Below are positions 53,988 to 63,277 of a stretch of 64,000 bases of DNA, one piece after another. A program made the position numbers and the translations under genes. Source of the DNA: Clostridiales bacterium (GTDB taxonomy: Bacteria > Bacillota > Clostridia > Lachnospirales > Lachnospiraceae). Positions within the stretch are counted from its first letter, which is position 1. Each line of letters starts with the position of its first letter. The stretch covers positions 62,001 through 126,000 of the forward strand of contig JAMPHY010000010.1 of the NCBI GenBank assembly GCA_023663185.1. The letters are read 5' to 3'. Below the pieces are notes generated by a model. The model was not told the origin of the DNA, ran no database searches, and saw only the letters and a list, made by a program, of their open reading frames with translations.

Positions 53988-54060
53988 TGTTTATATCCCC
54001 TTTCCGTTGAATTATCTTATCCAAATAGTAAACAAAATTATTAAAGTCATTAACTATAGA

Positions 54061-55719
54061 TTAATTTTTACGTCTAAATCCGTCCTTAAGCGTATCTCCA
54101 CGCAATATCAAATCCATCTTATACGGCGCCGATGGAAAAGCCTTATAGCCTGTCCTGTCTCCTTTTTCAGAATAATAGAAAGTATATCCGTCTATCTCAT
54201 AAGGAAGCGTCTCAAAATCTTCATAATCCTTCTGCACAAACAAATATTGTGTTGTCGCCGCTTTATATGTCTCTATGGCAAAAGCTCCGGTTTTATATAC
54301 TCCGATTAAAATTAGCCCCAGCATAAAAATCTTGTATTTATCTAAGTTTGGACTAATCTTTAAATATAAATATCCCCACACAAGCGCTGGAAATACCCAC
54401 AAAAAAACACAGCCATAGCGAATTAGCGGCGAGCTTAAAATAAAGAATATCAATCCGCCTCCCACTGTGCCCATAACAAGCAAAGTATCGACCATATCCT
54501 TTCTTACCTTTATAACGGCATAAATGCAATATATAATAAACACAAATATGCCAAGAAACGCCAACAGCAAAAAAAGTTTATTTACCATGCTAAGAGAAGT
54601 AATCCAGCCCGGAAGCCATTTAGTAATCGGCATATTAAACTCGGCTACATCATAATAACCTCGTCCCCACACCTGAATTTCCCTCGCATCATAAAGAGCT
54701 AATTCTTTCGGTATTTTAAAATCAAAATTAAATACATCAATAAACGTAAGCGGATATACCAGCCACCCCGATAAGATTACATTTCTGACAAAGAAAGGAA
54801 CGGCAACGATAATTCCCATACTTATAAATAGGGCTATCTGCTTTCCCCTTTTTTCTTTTATCATCTGACAAAGAGGCTTTAACGTCAAAAGTAATATCAT
54901 CGCTCCCGACAGCTTTATCGTCACTACCGCCACGCCCATAAGACTAAGCAGTGCATACGGAATATATGACTTTTCATTGTTTTCAAGCAAATCCAGCCAG
55001 CGAATTATTATATAGAATACGCTCAGCACCATAAAATAATCAGATGCCGGTGAAATCATTTCATCAAAAATAATTAGCAGATAATACAATCCCAGTATTC
55101 TTACAAAATCCGAAAGGCAGGGTTTCTTAAGCCTGCTTTTTGAACATCTTTCCATGCAAGTTATTGCAAGTAAGAAAGCCATGAAGCCCGCGCAGCAATG
55201 AAATGAACGTCCGCCAAGAAAAGCAAAGCTGTACATCGCTGACAGACAAAACGAAGCGCTATTATAAGCCAATCTATTATGCAGATTGACTAACCCCGGT
55301 ACAACGCCGTACTCTTCAATCCAGCGAATACTCTGCGCATGATAGAGTCCGGTATCATAATGAATTATACCTGTAGATGTTCCATAGGCAAAAAGCAAAA
55401 ATATCAATATAAACATTATCGCCTTTATCGGCGTGATACTTTCCCGCATAATGCTAAGTCTGCCGCAAAGCTCTTTCCTAAAGCGCAAAGCAATAATACC
55501 GCAAATAATCAGCAATACCACATTTGCTAAAAGCCCTACTTTATAAAAAATACTGAAAAACTGAGCATAAACAGTTATTGCAACAATACCCGCGTATAAA
55601 TAACTACTACTGTTTTTAATGGAATATCCCTGTTTTTCTGCAAGCAGCCACAAAACCGCATATCCTACAAGATAGCAGGTAATTATTATATAAATCCATA
55701 TCAATATCACAGATATCAT
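54061..55719 (-). CDS. Multi-pass membrane protein, GT-C-like, in the GDP-fucose operon
   Basis: The 552-aa protein has about 12 TM helices with the GT-C-like loop HYDTGLYHAQSIRWIEEYG after TM4, and a soluble C-terminal tail (about 500-552). No exact family is recognised. Its position between gmd and fcl, with short gaps, suggests it uses a lipid-linked sugar or fucose-containing substrate, perhaps fucosylating an extracytoplasmic glycan; GDP-fucose itself is cytoplasmic, so a lipid carrier or second transferase would be needed. Confidence 0.62.
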   Translation of the reverse strand: MISVILIWIYIIITCYLVGYAVLWLLAEKQGYSIKNSSSYLYAGIVAITVYAQFFSIFYKVGLLANVVLLIICGIIALRFRKELCGRLSIMRESITPIKAIMFILIFLLFAYGTSTGIIHYDTGLYHAQSIRWIEEYGVVPGLVNLHNRLAYNSASFCLSAMYSFAFLGGRSFHCCAGFMAFLLAITCMERCSKSRLKKPCLSDFVRILGLYYLLIIFDEMISPASDYFMVLSVFYIIIRWLDLLENNEKSYIPYALLSLMGVAVVTIKLSGAMILLLTLKPLCQMIKEKRGKQIALFISMGIIVAVPFFVRNVILSGWLVYPLTFIDVFNFDFKIPKELALYDAREIQVWGRGYYDVAEFNMPITKWLPGWITSLSMVNKLFLLLAFLGIFVFIIYCIYAVIKVRKDMVDTLLVMGTVGGGLIFFILSSPLIRYGCVFLWVFPALVWGYLYLKISPNLDKYKIFMLGLILIGVYKTGAFAIETYKAATTQYLFVQKDYEDFETLPYEIDGYTFYYSEKGDRTGYKAFPSAPYKMDLILRGDTLKDGFRRKN

Positions 55720-55744
55720 ATATTAAAAGCCTCTTTTATTCTGC

Positions 55745-56818
55745 TTATTTACTCGCTTTCTTGTTCTTATATTCGCTGCAGCTAAGTCCCGCTATTTCCT
55801 TTAAATCAGAATCCATCATCATTGCCACCAGAGCTTTAAAATCCACCTTCCGCTTCCAGCCAAGCTCCTTCTCCGCCTTCGCACAGTTGCCCCAGAGAAA
55901 TTCTACCTCTGCCGGACGGTAAAATTCCGGATTGACATCAACAAGCAGTCTGCCGCTTTCTGCATCGTATCCTTTTTCGTTTACTCCGCTTCCTTCCCAT
56001 CTGATATGAATACCCAGTTCGTTAAAAGCCGCCTCGACAAATTCTCTTACCGTATGCGTTTCATTGGTAGCAAGAACATAGTCACCCGGCTTGTCCTGCT
56101 GGAGCATAAGCCACATACCCTGTACATAATCGCCTGCAAAACCCCAATCACGCTTTGCATTCATATTTCCAAGCGAAAGTTTTTCCTGCTTTCCCGCAAT
56201 TATATTGGCAATCGCCAGAGTAATCTTCCTAGTTACGAAATTCTCACCCCTTCTGGGCGATTCATGGTTAAATAGAATACCATTACAGGTGAACATATTA
56301 TAAGACTCCCTGTAATTGACCGTAATCCAGTATGAATATAACTTCGCCGCGCCATACGGACTTTTCGGGTAAAAAGGCGTTGTCTCGCTCTGCGGCGCCG
56401 TTTCGGGAATGCCGCCGAATAATTCCGAAGTAGACGCCTGATAATATCTGCAATTACCGCCATTGACACGTATCGCCTCAAGCAGCTTAAGCGTGCTGAC
56501 GCCGGTTGCTTCCGCCGTATACTCCGGCACCTCAAATGAAACTCCCACATGCGATTGTGCGGCAAGATTATAAACCTCCGTTGGACGTATCTCCGCAATC
56601 AGACGCATCAGATTACTGGAGTCCGTTACATCTGCAAAATGCAGGAAAAATTTTATTTTATTGTAATCAGACCTAAGTATATGGTCTATCCTTGCCGTAT
56701 TAGTGATGCTATGCCGCCTTATAAGTCCATGCACCTCATATCCTTTCTCTAGTAAAAATTCAGCCAGATAAGAGCCGTCCTGTCCTGTGATACCTGTAAT
56801 AAGAGCTACTTTTTGCAT
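55745..56818 (-). CDS. gmd: GDP-mannose 4,6-dehydratase
   Basis: The 357-aa short-chain dehydrogenase/reductase has [42 protein letters not shown] and the YxxxK pair in [12 protein letters not shown]. It makes GDP-4-keto-6-deoxy-mannose, the branch point to GDP-fucose. It is the first gene of gmd-(membrane protein)-fcl-manC, with RBS AGAGGAAG. A sigma-A promoter and two upstream direct repeats next to a divergent AraC-type gene suggest activator control. Confidence 0.94.
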   Translation of the reverse strand: MQKVALITGITGQDGSYLAEFLLEKGYEVHGLIRRHSITNTARIDHILRSDYNKIKFFLHFADVTDSSNLMRLIAEIRPTEVYNLAAQSHVGVSFEVPEYTAEATGVSTLKLLEAIRVNGGNCRYYQASTSELFGGIPETAPQSETTPFYPKSPYGAAKLYSYWITVNYRESYNMFTCNGILFNHESPRRGENFVTRKITLAIANIIAGKQEKLSLGNMNAKRDWGFAGDYVQGMWLMLQQDKPGDYVLATNETHTVREFVEAAFNELGIHIRWEGSGVNEKGYDAESGRLLVDVNPEFYRPAEVEFLWGNCAKAEKELGWKRKVDFKALVAMMMDSDLKEIAGLSCSEYKNKKASK

Positions 56819-56889
56819 ATTTGTCTTCCTCTTCCTTTATCTTCTTAATAAAAATCTTAATAACATACTTTCTTGCTATTCCATATGGA

Positions 56890-56918
56890 AGTATACTATT
56901 GTATAATATAAGTATCAA
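56890..56918 (-). promoter_or_regulatory. Sigma-A promoter of the gmd operon
   Basis: On the minus strand TTGATA (56918-56913), 17 nt, TATACT (56895-56890). Transcription would start near 56883, about 65 nt before the gmd ATG. Confidence 0.65.
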
Positions 56919-56920
56919 CA

Positions 56921-56960
56921 TAAAATATTGCCGTATAATAGTAAAATATTGCTATATAAA
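56921..56960 (-). promoter_or_regulatory. Tandem AraC-type binding sites upstream of the gmd promoter
   Basis: Two 18-bp direct repeats, TTATATAGCAATATTTTA and TTATACGGCAATATTTTA (minus strand, 16 of 18 identical), have a 21-bp period, two helical turns. The proximal one ends 2 bp from the -35 box. This is the classic class II activator layout. Confidence 0.6.
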
Positions 56961-56975
56961 TTTTAAGAAAGATAC

Positions 56976-57824
56976 ATGGGTGTAAAAATGGCGAAATCTA
57001 CATCAAACCGTATAATAGCAACTCCGTCTCCGTATGCGAGAGAACATTATATTTATGTGCAGGAGGTAGGCACGCTGCAAAGTCTCGAACCGCATATCAG
57101 TCAAAGACAAAACTTAAACTCCTATCTCTTTTTTATCGTCTTGGACGGCAGCGGCTACGTTTCCTATGAAGGCAGCCGCTTGACCATCAAAACCGGCGAC
57201 TGCGTATGGTTAGACTGTACGAAGTCCTATTCCCATGAAAGCAGCGCCAAAGAACCGTGGAGCTTAATGTGGGTACATTTTTACGGTAAGGAAGTACCAT
57301 ATTTTTATGCCAATTTTTTAAAACAGTCGCATTCCTTTATTTTTCAACCCGAAAATACAATCGCTTTCACAGATATAATACAACACATATTTAAACTTCA
57401 TGCTTCCAAAACCTCTATGACAGAGCTGTTTGCTAATCGCTGTCTTACCGACCTTGTCACACTATGCTTTAGCGAAGTTATGCAGTTAAATTCAGTGGTT
57501 CCGTCCATTCCCGAAAAATTAAAACAGGTAAACGATTATCTGGAAGATAACTATGCAAAAAAAATAAATCTGGAAGACTTATCTTCCAGATTCTATATAA
57601 GTAAATTTCACCTTTCCAGAGAATATAAAAAAGTGTACGGCGTTACAATTGGAAACGACTTAACCGCTAAGCGCATTTCCCACGCTAAATCCATGCTGCG
57701 CTTTTCAGACTCTTCTATCGAAAGCATCGCATATGAGTGCGGCTTCCAGAACGCCGGATATTTTATTAAAGTATTCAAAAAATACGAAAACATGACACCG
57801 GCGGAATATCGCAAAAAATGGTAA
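56976..57824 (+). CDS. AraC-family transcriptional regulator
   Basis: The 282-aa protein has an N-terminal cupin sensor (about 30-110; FFIVLDGSGYVSYEGSRLTIKTGD) and a C-terminal double helix-turn-helix (about 185-282; DLSSRFYISKFHLSREYKKV, IESIAYECGFQNAGYFIKVF). It is divergent from gmd with a 157-bp intergenic region holding two direct repeats adjacent to the gmd -35. It likely activates the GDP-fucose operon in response to a sugar or metabolite. An internal ATG at 56988 is an alternative start. Confidence 0.88.
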   Translation: MGVKMAKSTSNRIIATPSPYAREHYIYVQEVGTLQSLEPHISQRQNLNSYLFFIVLDGSGYVSYEGSRLTIKTGDCVWLDCTKSYSHESSAKEPWSLMWVHFYGKEVPYFYANFLKQSHSFIFQPENTIAFTDIIQHIFKLHASKTSMTELFANRCLTDLVTLCFSEVMQLNSVVPSIPEKLKQVNDYLEDNYAKKINLEDLSSRFYISKFHLSREYKKVYGVTIGNDLTAKRISHAKSMLRFSDSSIESIAYECGFQNAGYFIKVFKKYENMTPAEYRKKW

Positions 57825-57832
57825 GACTATGT

Positions 57833-58312
57833 TCAAAACATCTTAAATCCGCCATTCATAAGCTGGCAGGTAATAAAGCCCGTAATAACGCCAAGCAGCG
57901 CCCCCATCCAGACTTGCGGCGGCGTATGTCCGACAAATTCTTTCAGCTTATCTTCCTTAGACATTTTTGTTCCCATACCACGAAACAGCTCCATCATTTC
58001 ATTTAAGACTTTCGCCTGTATTCCGGTTTCTCTTCTAACGCCCATAGCATCATGCATAACAATAATTGCCATAATTATTGCTATTGCAAACTCGAAGCTG
58101 GCGCTGCCATATTGTATTCCCGTCGCCGTTGCAAGCGCGCATACCGTAGCTGAATGTGAACTCGGCATACCGCCGCTTCCTATCATACGTTCCCAGACCA
58201 ATTCTTTATTTACAAGAAAATGGATTATCAATTTCAATACTTGTGCTACAAACCAGCCCATAACCGCCGCTATGAAAATAGGGTTTTCTACAAGCCCCTG
58301 TAAAAATGTCAT
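57833..58312 (-). CDS. Divergent PAP2-family membrane protein (DUF212)
   Basis: The 159-aa protein has three or four TM helices and the PAP2-type motif GGMPSSHSATVCALATA; the DAMGVRRETG segment and a final ITGFITCQLM helix match the DUF212 group. PAP2 enzymes remove phosphate from polyprenyl or lipid phosphates; whether this divergent group is active is not settled. A role in recycling undecaprenyl phosphate would fit the surrounding glycan genes. It converges on the AraC gene with 8 bp between stops. Confidence 0.82.
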   Translation of the reverse strand: MTFLQGLVENPIFIAAVMGWFVAQVLKLIIHFLVNKELVWERMIGSGGMPSSHSATVCALATATGIQYGSASFEFAIAIIMAIIVMHDAMGVRRETGIQAKVLNEMMELFRGMGTKMSKEDKLKEFVGHTPPQVWMGALLGVITGFITCQLMNGGFKMF

Positions 58313-58331
58313 TTGAATTTTGTCCCTTCTG

Positions 58332-59177
58332 TTATTGTAGTTCGCTCATATACTTAGAAATAGCGTCGTGCCAGTCTGCAAACATAAAGCTGCCTGTAAG
58401 CTTAAACATGTAGTTCTCAAGAATAGAATACGCTGGACGCGGCGCAGCAGCAGCATATTCCTCCGTAGATATAGCCTCTACAACGGTCTTTTTACCTGCC
58501 AGACGGAAAATCTCTTCCGCAAATTCCGCCCAGTTGCAGTCGCCTTCACATGTACCGTGGAAAAGTCCGTAATTCTCAGTAGGCAGTAAGCAGGCAATAG
58601 CTTTTGCCAGCTCCTCCGCACTCGTAGGCGAACCCACTTGGTCTTTTACAACCCTGACTTTATCGTTAGTCTCCGATAAACGCAGCATCGTCTTGACGAA
58701 ATTCTTTCCGTCCCCATAAAGCCACGCTGTACGAATAATATAATATCTGTCTGCAAATTCCTTGACAAAGTTCTCTCCGGCAAGCTTGGTCTTACCATAC
58801 ATTCCCTGCGGTCCCACATTGTCGAACTCAATATATGGTCTGTTCCCTTTTCCGTCAAAAACATAATCCGTAGAAATGTGAATTATCTTAGCTCCGGTCT
58901 CCGTCGCCGCAATGCTTAGATTTCTAGGACCTATCGCATTGATACGATACGCCTTATCACATTCTGTCTCGCAGGCGTCAACCCCTGTATGCGCCGCACA
59001 GTTGATAATGGCATAGGGCTTTACCTCTCTTGCCAACTCCATAACCTTATCAATACTGGTAATATCAAGTTCACCTACATCAGTATTAATAAACTCATAT
59101 GAACTATCTCCTGCATAATGCTTATTAACCGCACGCCCTAACTGCCCGTTACAGCCTGTAACAATAATCTTTTTCAT
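58332..59177 (-). CDS. rfbD: dTDP-4-dehydrorhamnose reductase
   Basis: The enzyme (281 aa from ATG 59177; a TTG at 59186 is in frame) reduces the last intermediate of dTDP-L-rhamnose. TGCNGQLGRAV is the NADPH loop; AIINCAAHTGVDACE, STDYVFDG and YGKTKLAGE with the YxxxK pair follow. GGAGG lies 11 nt upstream of the ATG. The other rhamnose genes (rfbA, rfbB, rfbC) are not in this window. Confidence 0.9.
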   Translation of the reverse strand: MKKIIVTGCNGQLGRAVNKHYAGDSSYEFINTDVGELDITSIDKVMELAREVKPYAIINCAAHTGVDACETECDKAYRINAIGPRNLSIAATETGAKIIHISTDYVFDGKGNRPYIEFDNVGPQGMYGKTKLAGENFVKEFADRYYIIRTAWLYGDGKNFVKTMLRLSETNDKVRVVKDQVGSPTSAEELAKAIACLLPTENYGLFHGTCEGDCNWAEFAEEIFRLAGKKTVVEAISTEEYAAAAPRPAYSILENYMFKLTGSFMFADWHDAISKYMSELQ

Positions 59178-59235
59178 GGTTGCCAATACCTCCGTATGTA
59201 CTTAATTATAATAATACATCTAAAAAAGTAATTAT

Positions 59236-59280
59236 GCAACAAAATCAACTGACAGTCGGCTTGTCTTGTCGAATTGTCAG
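59236..59280 (-). terminator. Possible terminator overlapping the hydrolase stop codon
   Basis: CTGACA (minus, 59280-59275) pairs with TGTCAG (59254-59249), with an inner TCG/CGA pair, and TTGATTTTGTTG follows. The stem contains the TGA of the alpha/beta hydrolase. Confidence 0.45.
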
Positions 59281-60290
59281 CGCTCAAGGTCAATACCTGT
59301 CTGCTCTAAAAAGTCCCTTATTGCTCCATAGTATTCATCAGGACTTTTATCCTGAGCCTGAGCGTGCCCCGCCCCCTCTACAATCAACAATTCTTTCCGA
59401 CAAACCGCCGCCTCGTATAAATCTTTCGTCATTTGAACCGATATCATGACGTCGTCCGAGCCGTGAATAAAAAGCGTGGGCACATCGCTTTTCTTAACTG
59501 CCTCAAGAGCCGACGCATCTTTTAGATTATATCCTCCGCGCGCCCTCAGCACTAAACACGCCGTCTCAACTATCGGAAACGCCGGCAGCGAAAACCACTC
59601 TTTAATCTTTTCTCCAAACATCGAATATGCGTCCGTATACGAACAGTCCGAAACCACCGCGACAACATTTTCCGAAAGGTTTTCTTCTCCGCTCATCATT
59701 AAAGCCGTCGCCGCTCCCATCGACTGTCCGTGAAGCACTATTTCCGCCTCAGCGTCCTGAGAAAGTATATATTCAAGCCAAAGTTCACAGTCATAATGGT
59801 CTGTCCAACCCATACCTATGAAGTCGCCTTCACTTTCGCCCTGACACCGTAAATCAGGCACTATAACATGAAAGCCCTGCATATTATACCAGTACGCAAA
59901 CGGATACATCTCTTCTTTCCAGCCGGTATATCCATGAAGCAAAAGCAGCCATTTATGGCTTTCTTCTTCTGGGAAAAATTCTTCTGCTATCAACTTATAT
60001 CCATCATAATTCACCACGGAAATTTTCTGCTTCTCTACATTTTTCAGCCATTCTCCCGTCTCGTTCAAATTAAGCTGCCTATTCACCTTAATATCAGACG
60101 TCTGAACCTGCGCTTCATAGCTTTCGTCCGTAATCCTCTCAAATGCTTCCAGTTTCCGCATAAATGAAGGCACAAGCGCGGCGCTTACCAGAAAATTTAC
60201 CAGCACAAAATACAGTATTATAAATAATACCACTATCACGCACACTGTAATAATAATTCTGTTTTTCCTGCTCTTTTTCTTTTCCTTCAT
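59277..60290 (-). CDS. Membrane-anchored alpha/beta hydrolase
   Basis: The 337-aa protein has one N-terminal TM (about 10-34) and an extracytoplasmic alpha/beta hydrolase domain. LLLHGYTGWKEEMY is the oxyanion region, HGQSMGAATAL the nucleophile elbow (Ser), TLFIHGSDDVMI the acid Asp and GAGHAQAQ the catalytic His. A complete triad suggests an active esterase, lipase or peptidase of unknown substrate. No signal peptidase site follows the TM, so the domain is tethered. Confidence 0.85.
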   Translation of the reverse strand: MKEKKKSRKNRIIITVCVIVVLFIILYFVLVNFLVSAALVPSFMRKLEAFERITDESYEAQVQTSDIKVNRQLNLNETGEWLKNVEKQKISVVNYDGYKLIAEEFFPEEESHKWLLLLHGYTGWKEEMYPFAYWYNMQGFHVIVPDLRCQGESEGDFIGMGWTDHYDCELWLEYILSQDAEAEIVLHGQSMGAATALMMSGEENLSENVVAVVSDCSYTDAYSMFGEKIKEWFSLPAFPIVETACLVLRARGGYNLKDASALEAVKKSDVPTLFIHGSDDVMISVQMTKDLYEAAVCRKELLIVEGAGHAQAQDKSPDEYYGAIRDFLEQTGIDLER

Positions 60291-60357
60291 ATGTATATTT
60301 TATCATACTCCCTATAATAAGCACTATGGAAATAATGACCAAAATTACGTTTTTCGT

Positions 60358-61254
60358 TTAACTGCCTGCGTTTATTATTTCTTTTAATTCCATGATAAAT
60401 TTTTCTGACGCTTTAGAAAATATTTGGTACTTTTTCCAGACAATGTTCATACCGCTTTCTCTTTTAGGCGATAATGGACGAAAACAGAGATTGCTGCTGC
60501 CTGAGGTATTAATTATTTTATCAAAACCTATTGCATAGCCTAAACCCTCATCTACCATTAAAGAAGCGTTAAAAAGCAGGTTATAAGTCGCTACAACTTC
60601 AACTTCGGACAGCTTACGATTTAACCATTCTTCCAATCCGCTATGGTTTTTCTCCTGCTGTGATATAATCAAGGGTTTGTCCCACAAATCCTCCGGAGTA
60701 ATGTATGCTTTTTTAGCAAGCGGGGAATCCTGACGCATCAGCACGCCCCAAATGTCATTATAGGGAATTTCTATTGAGTTGTAGCGGGTTCTATCTGCGG
60801 TTCCAAATATAATACCGAAATCAATCAAGCCTTTCTCTAATTGCTCCAGTACAAATTCTGCATTTCCGCTTGCAATATGGTAATGAATATCAGGATAGAC
60901 CGCGTATAAATTTTTTGCCGCCCGCGCAATCAGACGAACAGCATCTGTTTCTCCTGTTCCAATATAGACATCGCCTGCTACCGTTTGGTCTGATATAGTA
61001 ATCTCCCTTTCTGTCTTTTGCACCAAATTCAGAATTTCTTCCGCCCTTTTACGCAGAATCATTCCCTCCTCGGTAAGCGTAATCTTTCGAGAGCCTTTTG
61101 TTCCGCGTATTAAAAGCTGCTTGCCCAATTCTTCTTCCATAGCTTTTATCTGCGTAGACAGGGTAGGCTGGGAAAGATGTAGAGATTCCGCCGCCCGCAC
61201 AATACTCTGTTCTCTTGCAACGGCGAGAAAATATTGCAGTACACGTAATTCCAT
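60358..61254 (-). CDS. LysR-family transcriptional regulator
   Basis: The 298-aa protein has an N-terminal winged HTH (LRVLQYFLAVAREQSIVRAAE, LHLSQPTLSTQIKAMEEELG) and a periplasmic-binding-like effector domain (about 90-295; GDVYIGTGETDAV). It is divergent from the acylase-ABC exporter operon, and a CTATA-N11-TATAG box lies between them. It most likely autoregulates and controls that operon in response to a small effector. Confidence 0.9.
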   Translation of the reverse strand: MELRVLQYFLAVAREQSIVRAAESLHLSQPTLSTQIKAMEEELGKQLLIRGTKGSRKITLTEEGMILRKRAEEILNLVQKTEREITISDQTVAGDVYIGTGETDAVRLIARAAKNLYAVYPDIHYHIASGNAEFVLEQLEKGLIDFGIIFGTADRTRYNSIEIPYNDIWGVLMRQDSPLAKKAYITPEDLWDKPLIISQQEKNHSGLEEWLNRKLSEVEVVATYNLLFNASLMVDEGLGYAIGFDKIINTSGSSNLCFRPLSPKRESGMNIVWKKYQIFSKASEKFIMELKEIINAGS

Positions 61255-61312
61255 ATCAGATTTGTCCTTTCATTTTTTATTTGCTGTCATTAAACTCTGG
61301 TTAATGATTACA

Positions 61313-61333
61313 CTATATCATGATTTTGTATAG
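61313..61333. promoter_or_regulatory. LysR box (T-N11-A type)
   Basis: CTATA (61313-61317), 11 bp, TATAG (61329-61333), between the LysR gene and the divergent acylase operon. It matches the usual T-N11-A symmetric LysR site. Confidence 0.6.
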
Positions 61334-61367
61334 GTTTCAACTATGCAAATATATTAGATATAAGTAT

Positions 61368-61396
61368 TTGTTATTATGATATTCTGGTGCTACACT
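61368..61396 (+). promoter_or_regulatory. Promoter of the acylase-ABC operon
   Basis: TTGTTA (61368-61373), 17 nt, TACACT (61391-61396). The LysR box lies about 35 bp upstream of the -35, a normal activator distance. Confidence 0.5.
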
Positions 61397-61427
61397 GAAT
61401 TTAAAATAGGAATTAGGAGATTTCTCA

Positions 61428-62489
61428 ATGAAAAAAGGCGTATTAACGATATTAACCATATTGCTGATTTTTTCTTTGACAGGCTGCGAAAATAACGAAA
61501 CCGCAAATATTGTTTCCCCGGAAAAAATCGTGCAATTAGAAAAGGGGTTTTCTACCGCGCGTTATGATGGCGACTATGGCTTTGACCTATTTCTCTCAGA
61601 GGGCGGTGCTTCATCGGATAAGGAAGTGGTCGATTTTCTGACTAGAAACCTGTTATCCGGTATGGAGATTGGTTTTAACGGCAATTTCTTTGGCTGCAGT
61701 ACGATTGCGGTTCAGTCTCCAAATGGCGACTTTCTGTTTGGGCGAAATTTTGACTGGAATCATTGCGAGGCTATGGTTCTTCTCTCCTACCCTGACAACG
61801 GATACGCCTCTATTTCCACGGTCAATTTAGATTTTATCACACAGGGCGGTATGGTCGATATGGCGCTTAAACAGGACGAAATAAAGACAATCGCTGCATT
61901 ATATGCACCGTTGGACGGAATGAATGAAAAGGGGCTTGCCGTATCCGTCAATATGATTCAAGATTCGGCATCTATTGAACAGGATACGGAAAAACCAGAT
62001 ATCACAACCACTACCGCAATCCGTTTGCTGCTGGATAAGGCGGCGACCGTTGATGAAGCGCTTGAGCTATTGGGACAGTATGATATGCACGCATCTATGG
62101 GAATGATGGTTCATTTCGCACTGGCGGACACTACAGGAAAGAGCGTGGCAATTGAGTACATAGATAATGAAATGGTAGTGGTAGAAACACCGATTTTGAC
62201 AAATTTCTATCTTGCCAAAGGAGAAAAAAACGGGATCGGAACCGAGCAATCACATACCCGCTATAATATGCTCATAGAAAAACTGGAACAAAATAGCACT
62301 ATGAGTATGGACGATGTTCGTGATGTACTAAGCAGCGTAAGCAAAAAAAATTTCACTACATTTGAATCTACAGAATGGAGCATTGTATTTAATCAGGCAA
62401 GCGGGCAGGCAATTTATTACCACCGCGAGAATTATGAGCAGGAATATATATTTGAAATTGAGCAGAAAGAAGGCGCAGAAAATCCATGA
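61428..62489 (+). CDS. Lipoprotein linear amide C-N hydrolase (bile salt hydrolase / penicillin V acylase type)
   Basis: The 353-aa protein has a lipoprotein signal (SLTGC, Cys 20) and a choloylglycine-hydrolase/PVA Ntn domain. The nucleophile is in GNFFGCSTIAV (Cys 90); R106 and D109 in FGRNFDW keep the same spacing (+16, +19) as Cys2, Arg18 and Asp21 of bile salt hydrolases; GLAVSVN carries the Asn of the oxyanion hole. As Cys 90 is internal, the precursor must self-cleave before Cys 90 to be active. Substrates could be conjugated bile acids, N-acyl homoserine lactones or N-acyl amino acids. RBS AGGAG. Confidence 0.85.
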   Translation: MKKGVLTILTILLIFSLTGCENNETANIVSPEKIVQLEKGFSTARYDGDYGFDLFLSEGGASSDKEVVDFLTRNLLSGMEIGFNGNFFGCSTIAVQSPNGDFLFGRNFDWNHCEAMVLLSYPDNGYASISTVNLDFITQGGMVDMALKQDEIKTIAALYAPLDGMNEKGLAVSVNMIQDSASIEQDTEKPDITTTTAIRLLLDKAATVDEALELLGQYDMHASMGMMVHFALADTTGKSVAIEYIDNEMVVVETPILTNFYLAKGEKNGIGTEQSHTRYNMLIEKLEQNSTMSMDDVRDVLSSVSKKNFTTFESTEWSIVFNQASGQAIYYHRENYEQEYIFEIEQKEGAENP

Positions 62490-63265
62490 ATAATATAAAA
62501 GCTACAAAAGAAGTATTAATTTCTGCAAGGGGCTTGTGCAAACAATTTTCTCAAGCTTCAAGTCAAGAGCAGATTTTGAAAAATATTGACATAGATATTT
62601 ATGCCGGAGATTTTACGGTAATAATGGGTTCTTCCGGAGCCGGAAAATCAACTTTATTATATGCCTTAAGCGGATTGGACGACATTACAGCCGGTAGTGT
62701 GATATATAAAGGCAATGAAATCAGTAAGTATACCGAACGTCAGATGGCGCTTCTTCGCTCACGCGAATTTGGATTTGTATTTCAGCAGACTCATCTTGTC
62801 AGCAGTCTGAGCCTGTTTGAAAATGTGGCTGTATCCGGTTACCTGGATTCAGCAAAAGATACAAAAGCTGTTCGTCAGAAAACCAATGAACTGTTATGTC
62901 GCATGGGAGTAGAAAAAGCAAAAGACAGATTTCCAAATCAAGTCTCAGGCGGGGAGGCACAGAGAGCTGCAATCGCAAGAGCTGTTATTAACAGTCCCGG
63001 ACTTGTATTCGCAGATGAACCCACAGGCGCTTTAAACCGGAAAAGTACAGACGAAGTGCTTGGACTTCTCAGCGAACTTGCCGAAAACGGACAGAGTATA
63101 CTAATGGTGACACATGACACAAAAGCGGCAATTCGGGGAACGAGGATTCTGTATCTGGAGGACGGAAAAATAATTGATGAAATGTCAATGGGCGTATATC
63201 GGGAAGCAGATGCCAAAGAGCGTGAAAAGAGATTAAATGGCTGGCTTTCTGCTTTGTCTTGGTAA
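62486..63265 (+). CDS. MacB/LolD-type ABC transporter, ATP-binding subunit
   Basis: The 259-aa ATPase has Walker A GSSGAGKSTL, the MacB-type Q-loop FVFQQTHLVSSLSLFENVA, signature VSGGEAQRAAIARA, Walker B LVFADEPTGALN and H-loop VTHD. It overlaps the acylase gene by 4 nt (ATGA), so translation is coupled. With the FtsX-like permease that follows, it forms a MacB-type exporter, which in Firmicutes often handles peptides or lipoproteins. Confidence 0.9.
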   Translation: MNNIKATKEVLISARGLCKQFSQASSQEQILKNIDIDIYAGDFTVIMGSSGAGKSTLLYALSGLDDITAGSVIYKGNEISKYTERQMALLRSREFGFVFQQTHLVSSLSLFENVAVSGYLDSAKDTKAVRQKTNELLCRMGVEKAKDRFPNQVSGGEAQRAAIARAVINSPGLVFADEPTGALNRKSTDEVLGLLSELAENGQSILMVTHDTKAAIRGTRILYLEDGKIIDEMSMGVYREADAKEREKRLNGWLSALSW

Positions 63266-63277
63266 GGCGGTGGAAAG

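Noticed and set aside
59267-59273. Spo0A box (TGTCGAA)
   Set aside because: It lies in the loop of a likely terminator after a hydrolase gene, not near a promoter; a 7-bp match is expected by chance.
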